From: an uncultured Clostridia bacterium
GTDB lineage: Bacteria; Bacillota; Clostridia; TANB77; CAG-508
Assembly: GCA_934120135.1 (NCBI GenBank)
Contig: CAKOTK010000007.1
Span: 1-64,000 of the forward strand
Direction of reading: 5' to 3'
DNA: 64,000 nt
Of the stretch, positions 28,445 through 37,167 are shown piece after piece. The notes beneath the pieces are model-generated. The model saw only the letters and a program-made list of their open reading frames with translations. It was not told the origin of the DNA and searched no databases. The position numbers and the translations under genes are program-made. Within the stretch, counting starts at the first letter, position 1, and the number at the start of each line of letters is the position of its first letter.

Positions 28445-29258
28445 TTAAGTTCTTTTAGACATTTTTTTCATAACAATTTTTTCTGAAAGTACTATTGCTT
28501 CATAAATAATTGCAGCAACTATTGCAAGAATAATTACCCCTGTCATTACTAAGTCTAGTTGAAATACCTGACCACCATATACAATTAGGTAACCCAAACC
28601 TGCTTTTGATACCAAGAATTCTCCTGTTATTACACCTACTAAAGATAGACCTATATTTACCTTTAATGAGTTGAAAAATGTGGATATGTTTGCAGGTATT
28701 ACTATTTTTGTTAATATTTGAAATTTACTTGCATTAAATGTTTGTGCCATTTTTATTAGTTCTTTGTCTGTATTTAAAAATCCATTTAGAATTTCTAATA
28801 TAGTTACAATTAGTGAAATGGCAAGACCCATTGTTATAATTGCTCCCATTCCTGCACCTACCCAGATGATTATAACTGGTCCGCAAAGCTACTTTGGGCA
28901 AACTGTTTAATACAACTAAATATGGTTCTGATACCTTCGAAAAAAATGGAGACCACCATAGCAAAATTGCTATAAATACACCTAGTATAACTCCTGAAAT
29001 AAACCCTATTAGTGTTTCTGTAAGTGTTACTCCTAAGTGTGTTAGCAGTCCATTAGCTGATAAATTTAAAAAGGTATTTAATATTCTTGAAGGTTGACTT
29101 GTAATAAAACTATCTATTATTCCTTTATTAGCAAGTAATTCCCACCCTATTATAAATATAATCAGGATAAGTAATTGAGTTAAAATAACAGATATTTTGT
29201 TTTTTCTTATTTTTCTTAGGTATTTTTTTCTGTCCTCAGACATATTTTTATCATACAT
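28445..29258 (-). CDS. ABC transporter permease, NitT/TauT type, with one +1 shift at CGG
   Basis: In standard reading the gene is split: an N-terminal frame runs through the CGG at 28883-28881 into nonsense, and a C-terminal 134-residue frame (28849-28445) carries the rest. Skipping only the C at 28883 joins them into about 270 residues. The joined sequence reads SLPKVALGPVIIIWVGAGMG, the EAA-loop region typical of SsuC/TauC permeases (LP.IALGPL...W.G.G). Five to six membrane helices are visible, the first at LLILIIFIIGWELL. Start at 29258 (ATG) overlaps the end of the ATPase gene; an ATG at 29264 is equally possible. See the site feature for the shift. Confidence 0.8.
28881..28883 (-). other. 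In-frame CGG with +1 shift (permease)
   Basis: Coding-strand context gta gct ttg CGG acc agt in the incoming frame. Dropping the C gives ttg gga cca gtt ata atc, L-G-P-V-I-I, which continues the permease. The glycine is the one conserved in this loop. Confidence 0.8.
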
Positions 29259-29994
29259 GCACATCAAGCTCCTTCCATATAGCATCAAAGTACTTACTAA
29301 ATTTAGGGCTCTCACGGCAGTTGATTGGATTTCTATTTTCCATTTCAAAATCAATAGTATGAATGTTTTTTACTGTTGCTGGTCTTTTGGTTAACACTAC
29401 TATCCTATCACTCATACTAATTGCCTCTGATATATCATGTGTCACTATAATAGCTGTAATATTTTCATTTTTTAATATTTGAAAAATATCATTTGTAACC
29501 ATAATTCTAGTTTGATAGTCTAACGCTGAAAATGCTTCATCTAGTAATAAAATCTTAGGCTTAATAGCTAAAGTTCTTATCAGCGCTGCTCTTTGCCTCA
29601 TTCCCCCAGATAACTGATTTGGGTATTTGTCTTTAAATTCATATAAACCATATTTTTTTAGTAATTCTATTACATAAGCTTCATTTTCTTTTGTCTTTTT
29701 TCTTCTTATTTCTAAGCCAAATGTAATATTATCATAAATATTTCTCCACTCTAAAAGACTATCCTTTTGTAGCATATAGCCAAGACCACCATCAATTTGT
29801 ATATCACCAGAAGTTTTAGGTTCTAGACCTGATATTATTGAAAGCAATGTGGATTTTCCACACCCACTTGGTCCAATTATGCTAACAAATTCTCCCTCAT
29901 TTACACTAAATGAAATATTAGACAAAGCTTCTACTTCACCATTTTTCGCTTGGTACTTTTTGCTTACATTCTTTAGTTTCAATACTTCCTTCAT
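29251..29994 (-). CDS. ABC transporter ATP-binding protein, SsuB/TauB type
   Basis: 247 residues with all nucleotide-binding motifs: Walker A GPSGCGKST near 40-48, Q-loop LQKDS near 75, signature LSGGMRQR near 128-135, Walker B ILLLDEAFSALD near 148-159 and the switch histidine VTHDISEA near 185. It powers import of a small organic ligand together with the permease and binding protein that follow. First gene of the operon; its stop overlaps the permease start. The Walker A glycines here use normal GGN codons with no CGG. Confidence 0.92.
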   Translation of the reverse strand: MKEVLKLKNVSKKYQAKNGEVEALSNISFSVNEGEFVSIIGPSGCGKSTLLSIISGLEPKTSGDIQIDGGLGYMLQKDSLLEWRNIYDNITFGLEIRRKKTKENEAYVIELLKKYGLYEFKDKYPNQLSGGMRQRAALIRTLAIKPKILLLDEAFSALDYQTRIMVTNDIFQILKNENITAIIVTHDISEAISMSDRIVVLTKRPATVKNIHTIDFEMENRNPINCRESPKFSKYFDAIWKELDVHV

Positions 29995-30056
29995 AAGTAC
30001 CTCCTAATTCAAATTTATCATAATACATCTTATGAAGGTATACATAATTTAGTGAA

Positions 30057-31288
30057 TTAAATTCTAAATATTTGACCGTGGATATATTAGGTTTGCGTTT
30101 TGTATACGGTTTAGTCTTACTATATTTGCTATAGTTGTGTTGTATCTTCTTGCAATTGACCACAAAGTGTCTCCTCTTCTTACTTTATATAGTCTATGTC
30201 CACTGTCATGTTTGCAATTGCTATTTACTACTAATCTCTGACCGTGGATATATTAAATTTACATTTTGTATGTTGTTTTCTTGTGCAATTTGGCTTACTG
30301 TTGTATTAAACATTTGCGCTATTTTATTTAATGTATCTCCACTTTTAACAATATATATTGTTGTGCTATTGGTGGTTTCTCCTTTTACTGGTATGATTAA
30401 TGTCTCTCCTGCATATATCAAATTTGGATTTTGAATATTATTTAATCTTACAAGCTCTGCTACTGTTGTGTTATACTTTATTGCCAATTGAGATAAAGTA
30501 TCTCCCCATTTTATTTTAATTTTCTTAGTCGTTTTATTATCTTCATCATCTGGTTTCGGTTTTTCCGTTTCTGGAATTTCTGTACTTTCTGACATAAAAA
30601 TTTCTTTAGTAAATTTATCTCTATCAACATGATTTGAAATTCCAGTTACTCTTCCTACATCTGTGTATTGCCAACCTGCCCAGCTATTCCATGTTCCACT
30701 ATTCTCAGGTTCATTTACTTCATATTGTGCAATCCATAAAGGATAATTTGTTACTTCTCCTTCCCAAATACGACTTGCTGTATAGGCATTACTGTATAGT
30801 ACAACTTCTTTTTTTGTCAGTTCTTCTAGCTTTTTCGTAAAAGCCAAGCCTATTGTATTTATCTCTCTTTTATTCAAATTTCCAAAGCTTTCAAAATCCA
30901 TTGCAAGTCTACAATCTGCTACTTTTCCTGATATTACTGAGGCAAAAAACTGTGCTTCTTTTTCTGCTTGTTTTACACTTCTTGCTGTTACATAATGGTA
31001 AAATCCAATTTTTAATCCTGCACCTCTTGCTCTTTTATAGTTTTGTTCAAATTTTGAATCTATGTAATTTGTACCTTCACTCGAACGTATATAAACAACT
31101 TGTATCCCATCCTTTTTTACCTTTCCAAAATCAATATTTCCTTGATATTCACTCACATCAATTCCGTTATATATTTCGTCACTTGATGGTCCAAATGCCA
31201 TCACTTTTGTTGGCATTGTGTATATTGTTGCAACTGTTAGCATTATTACAATAGATAATAATTTCAATATTTTTTTCATATTATTCAC
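30057..31288 (-). CDS. Secreted GH25 lysozyme-type hydrolase with three LysM repeats, two +1 shifts at CGG
   Basis: Signal peptide at residues 5-30 (LLSIVIMLTVATIYTMPTKVMA). GH25 muramidase domain about 38-225, with the acidic residues in GIDVSEYQG and in LAMDFESF. LysM 1 about 252-300 (KIKWGDTLSQLAIKYNTT), LysM 2 about 305-350 (YIVKSGDTLNKIAQMFNTT). Standard reading stops at 30221 after NLIYPRSEISSK. Skipping the C at 30244 gives NLIYPGQRLVVNSNCKHDSG and then a third LysM (YKVRRGDTLWSIARRYNTT, NLIYP). A second CGG at 30078 with the same skip gives PGQIFRI and stop, the normal LysM ending. The full product would be 409 residues. It cleaves peptidoglycan and binds it through LysM. It follows the cysteine synthase homologue by one base. 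Confidence 0.82.
30076..30078 (-). other. In-frame CGG with +1 shift (LysM 3 end)
   Basis: In the frame set by the first skip, ata tat cca CGG tca aat. Dropping C gives cca ggt caa ata ttt aga att taa, P-G-Q-I-F-R-I-stop. It is the same sequence context as in LysM 2, so the two sites may have arisen by domain duplication. Confidence 0.75.
30242..30244 (-). other. In-frame CGG with +1 shift (LysM 2 end)
   Basis: Coding context ata tat cca CGG tca gag. Dropping C gives cca ggt cag aga tta gta gta, P-G-Q-R-L-V-V, the standard end of a LysM unit. Without the skip translation stops seven codons later. Confidence 0.82.
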
Positions 31289-31289
31289 C

Positions 31290-32258
31290 TCATATCACTT
31301 CATATTGCAGTAACTTTATTTTGTTTGAAATATATTTTTCGTTATTATCTATTGGTTTGCTTAAATCTGTACTTAGATATTTTTTATTATCATCTGCAAA
31401 TACTGTTACTACTGGTCCTTTTATATTTTTTTGAAGTAATACACTTCCTAAAAAGTTTGCACCTGATGAAATTCCTACTCCTATTCCTAACTCTGATGCT
31501 AACTTTCTTGACATATTTATACTGTCTTCATCATTTACTAAAATTACTTTGTCTATTTCGTTTTTATCTAATAAGGCTGGAATAAAGTCATCTCCTATTC
31601 CTTCTATCTTGTGTTGTTTAATTATTCTGTTTTTAGAAATCAACGGCATACATTCTGGTTCAATTGCAGTTACAGTTATTTCTGGATATCTTCTCCTTAA
31701 CTTTCTTCCTATTCCCATCAAAGTTCCACCTGTGCCAACTCCTGAAGCAAAACCCACGATATCTTCTGGAACCTGATTTAAAATTTCCTGGCCTGTTGTT
31801 TCATATTGCGCTAAAACATTGTCCATATTAGCAAATTGATTTGCTAAAAATCCATTTACTTTTTTAGCTAAATTTCTTGACTCTTGAATACATTTTCTAA
31901 AACCTCCCTGTTGTTTAGAAAATGTTATAACTTTTGCCCCATAGCTTTGCATAATTTGAACTCGTTCTTTACTAGCCCAATCTGGCATAAAAATATATAC
32001 TGGATGATGATAATATTTACCAAGTGCTGACAAAGAAATTCCAGTATTTCCACTTGTCGCCTCTATTATTGGCATACCATCTTTTAATTCTCCTCTTTCT
32101 TTTGCTTTTGTTATTATGTAATATGCTGGTCTATCTTTTATACTTCCTGTCAAATTATAGCTTTCTAATTTTGTGTATATATAGTTTGTTTTGCCTTCGT
32201 ACTCATATTTTATTTTTATTAAAGGTGTATTTCCTATTGTTTTAATCATATCCACCAC
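31290..32258 (-). CDS. Cysteine synthase family PLP enzyme
   Basis: 322 residues of the fold-type II PLP family. The PLP lysine is in TGSIKDRPA near residue 37-45 (SxKxR), the substrate loop is TSGNTGISL near 68-76, and the phosphate-binding glycine loop is GVGTGGTLMG near 171-180. This matches O-acetylserine sulfhydrylase (CysK/CysM) and cystathionine beta-synthase core enzymes; CysM is hinted by the SGANFLGS end. It would make L-cysteine from O-acetylserine and sulfide. Unusual neighbour: the GH25 hydrolase begins one base after its stop, so they are co-transcribed. Confidence 0.85.
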   Translation of the reverse strand: MVDMIKTIGNTPLIKIKYEYEGKTNYIYTKLESYNLTGSIKDRPAYYIITKAKERGELKDGMPIIEATSGNTGISLSALGKYYHHPVYIFMPDWASKERVQIMQSYGAKVITFSKQQGGFRKCIQESRNLAKKVNGFLANQFANMDNVLAQYETTGQEILNQVPEDIVGFASGVGTGGTLMGIGRKLRRRYPEITVTAIEPECMPLISKNRIIKQHKIEGIGDDFIPALLDKNEIDKVILVNDEDSINMSRKLASELGIGVGISSGANFLGSVLLQKNIKGPVVTVFADDNKKYLSTDLSKPIDNNEKYISNKIKLLQYEVI

Positions 32259-32317
32259 TCCTCACTTTATGTTTTATATATTTTATACAGTTTGTGGTGG
32301 AATGGTTAATGGAAATA

Positions 32318-32674
32318 TTATTTAATTTGCTTAATATGATGTAAGTAAAATTTACCTTTTCTTTTGTAAATTTCTATTACATCTATTCTTATATATTGGC
32401 CTTCTAACTTATGTGAATATATGTAATATCTTGTTGCGTTCCATATATGTTTTTGTTTTCTTTCGTCTACTGCTTCACATGGCATTCCATAGTGAAAGTT
32501 TTGCCTTGTTTTTACTTCAATAAATACATATTCATTCTTGTCTTTTGCAATAATGTCTATTTCTCCTTGTTTACATTCAAAGTTTCTGTCTATAATTTCA
32601 TACCCCTGTTTTTGTAAATAATCTGCTGCAAAATCTTCTCCCTCTTTTCCTAGCTCTTGTCTTTGATTTATCAT
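32318..32674 (-). CDS. yraN: YraN family endonuclease-like protein
   Basis: 118 residues of the UPF0102/YraN family, a Holliday-junction-resolvase-like fold. It shows GKEGEDFAADYLQKQGYEI near 9-27, then the restriction-like core with GEIDIIAKD and FIEVKTRQ near 43-58 (D...ExK). Usual length 115-125. It is the last gene of the comM-dprA-yraN group; the ATG follows the dprA stop by four bases. Function not established; context suggests DNA uptake or repair. Confidence 0.92.
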   Translation of the reverse strand: MINQRQELGKEGEDFAADYLQKQGYEIIDRNFECKQGEIDIIAKDKNEYVFIEVKTRQNFHYGMPCEAVDERKQKHIWNATRYYIYSHKLEGQYIRIDVIEIYKRKGKFYLHHIKQIK

Positions 32675-32678
32675 AATA

Positions 32679-33512
32679 TCATTCCTTTTTTATATATTTA
32701 TTTCCTGCTACAAATTTTATATATCCATCTAATTCGAGCATAAATAATATTTGCATTATTTCAGATATTTTTTTACCTGTTATTTTACATATTTCGTTTG
32801 CTGAAATCGGTTGTATGTTTACTAAATTATATATTTCTTCATATTCTTCTGGTACTGATATGTTCTCTTGTATTTTGTAGTATTGTAATATGTCGTCTGG
32901 TTCCATTACTAAATTGGCACCATTTTGTATTAGCCAATTTGTACTATACCCTGCTGGCTCATCTAATCTATTTGGTATACAAAACACTTCTTTTCCTTGA
33001 AGTCTTGCATGTTTTGCTGTAATTGTACTTCCACCTCTATATGGTGCTTCAACTACTAATACACCTAGAGCTAGCCCACTTATTATACGATTTCTTGCTG
33101 GAAAGTTTGCCATATCTTTTTCCTCATCTGGATGATATTCAGATACAACACATCCACCATTTTCTATTATTTTGTGGAATAGCCACTCATTTTCCTCAGG
33201 ATATATGTGCTTAAATCCACCTCCTATTACTGCTATTGTTTTGCCTAATTCTTCCATAGAATTTATATGTGCTATAGTATCTATTCCTGTTGCTAATCCA
33301 CTTACAATGCACATTCCTTTTTGTGATAATTCTTTTGCAAATTTTGCCGAATATTTTTTGCCATATTCTGTGCATTTTCTTGTTCCTACTATTGCTATGG
33401 AGTTTGAGTTTAATAATTCATAATTGCCTTCTACATAAAGTTTTGATGGTGGGTTGTGGATATTTAGCAAACGTTTTGGATAACTCTCATCTTTCTTATT
33501 TATTATTATCAC
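32679..33512 (-). CDS. dprA: DNA processing protein DprA
   Basis: 277 residues with the DprA Rossmann-like domain: IVGTRKCTEYGKKYS near 40-55, SGLATGIDTIAH near 72-83 (the family's signature), and ESGxxST-like PYRGGSTITAKHA near 157-169 with an arginine-glycine turn. A C-terminal winged-helix follows (LVNIQPISANEICKITGKK). It loads RecA on incoming single-stranded DNA during natural transformation and protects it. Neighbours comM and yraN are the usual partners, and comEA lies elsewhere in this window, so competence genes are well represented. Confidence 0.93.
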   Translation of the reverse strand: MIIINKKDESYPKRLLNIHNPPSKLYVEGNYELLNSNSIAIVGTRKCTEYGKKYSAKFAKELSQKGMCIVSGLATGIDTIAHINSMEELGKTIAVIGGGFKHIYPEENEWLFHKIIENGGCVVSEYHPDEEKDMANFPARNRIISGLALGVLVVEAPYRGGSTITAKHARLQGKEVFCIPNRLDEPAGYSTNWLIQNGANLVMEPDDILQYYKIQENISVPEEYEEIYNLVNIQPISANEICKITGKKISEIMQILFMLELDGYIKFVAGNKYIKKE

Positions 33513-33566
33513 ATTTTTTCTCCTTTTTATTTTTAATTGTAATATAGTAATTTTTTCACTCCAACC

Positions 33567-35105
33567 TCAGTTTTTCCAATACTTTTTGTCTAAGCTTCTG
33601 TATTGTATTGCTTCTGCAATGTGTGTTTTTTGAATGTTTTCACAATTATCTAAGTCTGCAATTGTTCTTGCTACTTTTAAAATTCTGCCATATGCTCTTG
33701 CACTTAATCCCATTTTTTCAAATGCAGTTTGTAATATTTTCTTCCCCTCACTGTCTAATTTGCAATATTTTGAAATTAGTTTTGGTGTTAAACTAGAGTT
33801 TGAATAAATATTTTCTTTTTTATATCTTTCTATTTGAATTTTTCTTGCATTGTTTACTCTTTTCTTTATTATATCTGAACTTTCTGATATTTCATCATTT
33901 CCTAATTTTTCATATTTTACAGGGCTTACTTCTATTTGTATGTCAATTCTATCTAATAATGGTCCACTAATTTTGCCCATATATTTTGATATTGCTTGTG
34001 GTGTACATGTACATTCTTTGTCTACTGAACCATAAAATCCACATGGACATGGATTCATTGATGATACAAACATAAACTCACATGGATATGTAAAACTTCC
34101 ATTTACTCTACTTATTGTTACAATTCCATCTTCTAACGGCCCTCTTAAAACTTCTAATGAATGTTGATTAAACTCTGGTAATTCATCTAAAAATAACACT
34201 CCATAATGAGCTAAGCTTATTTCTCCAGGTTTTGGTATTCTACCTCCTCCAACTAAAGACACTCCAGATATTGTATGATGTGGTGAACGAAATGGTCTTG
34301 TTGTAATTATTGGTGTATCTTGTTTTAAAGTTCCTGCTATACTATGAATTTTTGTGATTTCAAGTGCCTCTTCAAAAGTTAAATCAGGCAATATTGATGG
34401 TATTCTTCTTGCTATCATTGTCTTGCCGTGATCCTGGTGAACCGAATTAAAAGACAATTATGTCCGTCCAGCAGCTGCTATTTCAACTGCTCTTTTTACA
34501 CTTTCTTGTCCTTTTACATCTGCAAAGTCTAATATTTTTTCTTTACCTAATTTCAAACAATCTTCCCAATTTGTTGATAAGTTTTCTATTTTTATATTTC
34601 CATTTAAATACTTAACTACTTCATTCAAGTCACTTGCACCAAATATTTCCATTCCAGCAATTATAGAGGCTTCTTTTTCATTTTGCTTTGGTAAAATTAT
34701 TTTCTTTATTCCTTGTTTTTTAGCTTCAATACATATTGGTAACGCTCCATTTATTGGATTTAAACTACCATTTAATGATAATTCTCCTATCATTAAAATA
34801 TCGTCATTCTGGTTTTGTGTTATAACTTCTAAACTTTTTAAAATTCCCACGGCAATTGGTAAGTCAAATATTGATCCTTCTTTTTTTATATTTGCCGGTG
34901 CTAAATTTACAACTATTTTTCTACTAAACAATTCATAACCTGAATTTTTTATTGCTGTTCTTACTCTTTCTTTTGCTTCTTTTACACTAACATCTGGAAG
35001 TCCAACAATATCCCACGAAGGCATACCACTTGAAATGTCAACTTGCACGTCAATTAAAAAGCCTTCTAGTCCATGCAAGGCCATACTTTTTGTAATTGAT
35101 AACAT
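33567..35105 (-). CDS. comM: ComM/YifB family Mg-chelatase-like ATPase, three +1 shifts at CGG in Walker A
   Basis: The N-terminal 213 residues (LonC-like fold: MLSITKSMALHGLEG, DIVGLPDVSVKEAKERVRTA) end in standard reading at a stop 34460-34458, just after AAAGRT. The rest reads in a second frame from 34418 (TMIARRIPSILPDL). Skipping the C of three in-frame CGG codons (34466, 34444, 34428) joins them as AAAGGHNCLLIGSPGSGKTM, which is the family Walker A region. The joined protein is 511 residues, normal for YifB (about 506-510). Downstream motifs are intact: Walker B GVLFLDELPEF, sensor SMNPCPCGFYG, arginine finger region GPLLDRIDIQIE. ComM is a helicase that extends heteroduplex during transformation. 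It precedes dprA and yraN. Confidence 0.88.
34426..34466 (-). other. Three in-frame CGG +1 sites in one Walker A motif
   Basis: Coding-strand order: gct gga CGGA cat, then tta att CGGT tca, then gga tca CGGC aag aca. In each case the reading frame that arrives at the site has CGG as its next codon, and dropping C gives the expected glycine (GGA, GGT, GGC). The three additions sum to three, so the outer parts of comM are in the same numerical frame but the middle is scrambled and contains a stop. This is the densest evidence in the window. Confidence 0.88.
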
Positions 35106-35170
35106 TTTTTGAAATCTCCTTTAGAATAAAAATTTTTGAATTAATTACTATTTGAATTTAACATGTTGAA

Positions 35171-35199
35171 ATTATATTGTAAATTTCCATTTTTTGCAA
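35171..35199 (-). promoter_or_regulatory. Promoter of comM-dprA-yraN
   Basis: Minus-strand TTGCAA (35199-35194), 17 bp, TATAAT (35176-35171), about 65 bp before the comM start. The rest of the 336-bp gap holds a repeated GTCGA motif (35245-35270) of unknown meaning and the terminator near 35362. Confidence 0.55.
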
Positions 35200-35361
35200 G
35201 TATTTTTGCTATTTTCTTTGACTTTTTGAAGTTTTTTAGTCTGTTCGACAAGTTTCTATTTTTTTCGACATACATTTTATGTTATACTTATGTTAACTAA
35301 AGTGCTTTGTTTTTTTTCTTAAGTTATCTTTCTATATAACTTACATTTGTGTTTTTTTCAT

Positions 35362-35405
35362 AAAAATAGCAATGATTTTACTTTTTTCTATCATTGCTAT
35401 TTTTT
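35362..35405. terminator. Terminator downstream of the Nudix genes
   Basis: Stem aaaaatagcaatgat/atcattgctattttt with a 13-base loop and A/T runs at both ends. It ends the minus-strand Nudix transcription unit and isolates it from the comM promoter. Confidence 0.75.
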
Positions 35406-35441
35406 CTTTTTGATTCCTATACAGTAAAGAAAGAATCCTAT

Positions 35442-35963
35442 TCAGGATTCCTTCTTCATTTTTATTGCTTCTTCATACTCTTCTCTTCCAAAGTCAACTG
35501 TTGGAATAACCTCATTATTATTAAACATTCTAATAAATTCATCTATGGTAACCCATTTAGCTTCTGTTGCCTCCCCATCTGGAAATGTCAAATCTTCTAT
35601 ATTGATATCTTTTCTAAATAACCACAAATCTTTGAAATTTTGAGGTACTTTTTCTCTTTTTACTTCTTTTAAAAATATAGCCTCTTCTGGCTTAAAAGTA
35701 ACTCCAAGCTCTTCTTTTAATTCTCTTAATATTCCTTCTTTGCTAGTTTCACCTGCCAATATTGAGCCACCATTACACTCCCACATTCCACCAAACTTTT
35801 TATTCATTGCTCTTTTACTAATTAAAATCTCATTTTTAGAGTTTAGTATAATTCCTGTTACAACTATGTGATATTCACCTTTTTGCAATATAGTTACATC
35901 TCTTTCTGCTGTCTTTCCGGTTTTATTTTTATTCTCACCATATATGTCCCATAATTCAGGCAT
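35442..35963 (-). CDS. Nudix hydrolase
   Basis: 173 residues. A Nudix box is present around residue 66-88: GGSILAGETSKEGILRELKE followed by ELG (consensus Gx5Ex7REUxEExGU, here GETSKEG...LRELKEELG). The N-terminal leader MPELWDIYGENKNKTG resembles a group of isopentenyl-diphosphate-isomerase-like or YfcD-type Nudix proteins that begin with E.WD.YD. Substrate unknown; a nucleoside diphosphate derivative is likely by family. It lies 15 bp after the second Nudix gene on the same strand. Confidence 0.88.
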   Translation of the reverse strand: MPELWDIYGENKNKTGKTAERDVTILQKGEYHIVVTGIILNSKNEILISKRAMNKKFGGMWECNGGSILAGETSKEGILRELKEELGVTFKPEEAIFLKEVKREKVPQNFKDLWLFRKDINIEDLTFPDGEATEAKWVTIDEFIRMFNNNEVIPTVDFGREEYEEAIKMKKES

Positions 35964-35978
35964 AATCTATTTCTCCTT

Positions 35979-36449
35979 TTAATCAATATTTATTTTGTGT
36001 ACTGGAAATTTGCTTTCTTTTAATACTTCTTTTAGTACATCTGGTCTCAATGGATATTCATCTATTTTATCTAAGTCAACCCACTCATATTGTAAATAAT
36101 TTTTTCCTTCTATGTTTTGTATAGTATCTTCTAATTTTTTGTCTTCATCATTTACAAATTCTGCTTTGTATATGAACATTATTTCATGATATTTTGCACC
36201 TTTCATTTCAAAAAAGTTTTCTACTGTTGATACATATCCTGTTATTTCAATTTCTTTTCCTAGTTCTTCTTGTACTTCTCTTTTTATTGTGTGCTCTGAA
36301 TTTTCACCGATTTCAACTCTTCCGCCAATCATTGCATAATGATCTGAGTTTACATTTCTGTGTAATAAGATTTTGTTATTGTGCATTATAACTACACCTG
36401 CTCTTACATTTAATTTGTAACCACCAACATCAATTGTAATATCCATCAA
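35979..36449 (-). CDS. Nudix hydrolase
   Basis: 156 residues. The Nudix box starts GGRVEIGENSEHTIKREVQE and continues EELGKEI near residue 41-65, a full match to Gx5Ex7REUxEExGU. The N-terminus VRAGVVIMHNNKILLHRN is the usual first strand. It hydrolyses a nucleoside-diphosphate-linked substrate not deducible here. Start ATG at 36449 has GGAGGG in front. It forms a two-gene unit with the downstream Nudix gene. Confidence 0.88.
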   Translation of the reverse strand: MMDITIDVGGYKLNVRAGVVIMHNNKILLHRNVNSDHYAMIGGRVEIGENSEHTIKREVQEELGKEIEITGYVSTVENFFEMKGAKYHEIMFIYKAEFVNDEDKKLEDTIQNIEGKNYLQYEWVDLDKIDEYPLRPDVLKEVLKESKFPVHKINID

Positions 36450-36490
36450 TTTCCCCTCCTTTAATATTTTTACATTATATCATATAAAGT

Positions 36491-36522
36491 AAAAGCCTCA
36501 TATATTTAATATGAGGTTTTTT
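36491..36522 (-). terminator. Terminator after hsp20
   Basis: Stem aaaagcctcatat/atatgaggttttt with a short AT loop, right after the hsp20 stop on the minus strand. Confidence 0.65.
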
Positions 36523-36525
36523 TGA

Positions 36526-36942
36526 TTATTCTATTGGAATATATTTTTTCTCAGGCAATTCTTTCTTTTCTTCTTTTTTAGGAATTTCTATTGTAAGTGT
36601 TCCGTTTTTGAATTTAGCTTTAATTTCATTCTCTGTTACGTTTTCTCCAACATAAAAGCTTCTTGAACACTCTCCCGAATATCTTTCTTTACGTACAAAT
36701 TTACCTTTTTCTTCATCTTTTTCTTCTTTATTAACTGTTGCATGTACTGTTAAATATCCGTCTTGAATATTTAATTTAATACCTTCTTTTTCATAACCTG
36801 GCAAATCAATGTCTATAACATATTCATCCTTTTTCTCCTTGATGTCTGTCTTCATTAATTTGCTTTCTCCCTCGTTGAAAAATACATCTCCGAACATGTC
36901 GTCTAATAGATCAAAGTCACGTCTTCTTGGTATCATCATCAT
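36526..36942 (-). CDS. Hsp20/alpha-crystallin small heat-shock protein
   Basis: 138 residues from the ATG at 36942. I chose this start, the first of three ATG codons, because AAGGAG lies 9 bp before it; the open frame extends 29 codons farther without support. The alpha-crystallin domain spans about 35-130: ADxxExxDxYVIDIDLPGYEKEGI-type strand, GYLTVHATV, RSFYVGENVTENEIKAKFKNGTLTIEIPKKE with the GTLTIEIP signature, and a C-terminal IPIE anchor. It binds unfolding proteins without ATP. A CIRCE element lies 113 bp upstream, so the HrcA repressor most likely controls it. Confidence 0.9.
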   Translation of the reverse strand: MMMIPRRRDFDLLDDMFGDVFFNEGESKLMKTDIKEKKDEYVIDIDLPGYEKEGIKLNIQDGYLTVHATVNKEEKDEEKGKFVRKERYSGECSRSFYVGENVTENEIKAKFKNGTLTIEIPKKEEKKELPEKKYIPIE

Positions 36943-37054
36943 AAAAATCAACTCCTTAAAATTATATTTATGTGTTGACACTTGATGGGAGTGGCACATA
37001 TGTACTTTTTGATAAATCTTATTTATCAATTTCGGTTATATTATATCTCTATTT

Positions 37055-37081
37055 TTAGCAGTGTCAATAGTAGAGTGCTAA
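37055..37081. promoter_or_regulatory. CIRCE element (HrcA operator)
   Basis: TTAGCAGTG-N9-GAGTGCTAA. One mismatch from the standard TTAGCACTC-N9-GAGTGCTAA, with the exact nine-base spacer. It is placed upstream of hsp20 on the minus strand. CIRCE usually controls groESL and dnaK operons; use at a small heat-shock gene is less common. Confidence 0.85.
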
Positions 37082-37167
37082 AATTCACAAAAGTTTCACA
37101 TTATTTTTATTATTCCCATAGTTTTCTCCTTTATTCAGTTGTGGTATAATATTTTTAGGAGAATGTT

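Noticed and set aside
29995..30056. Riboswitch (for example TPP) before the ABC importer
   Set aside because: The leader is short and shows none of the conserved TPP or purine riboswitch cores.
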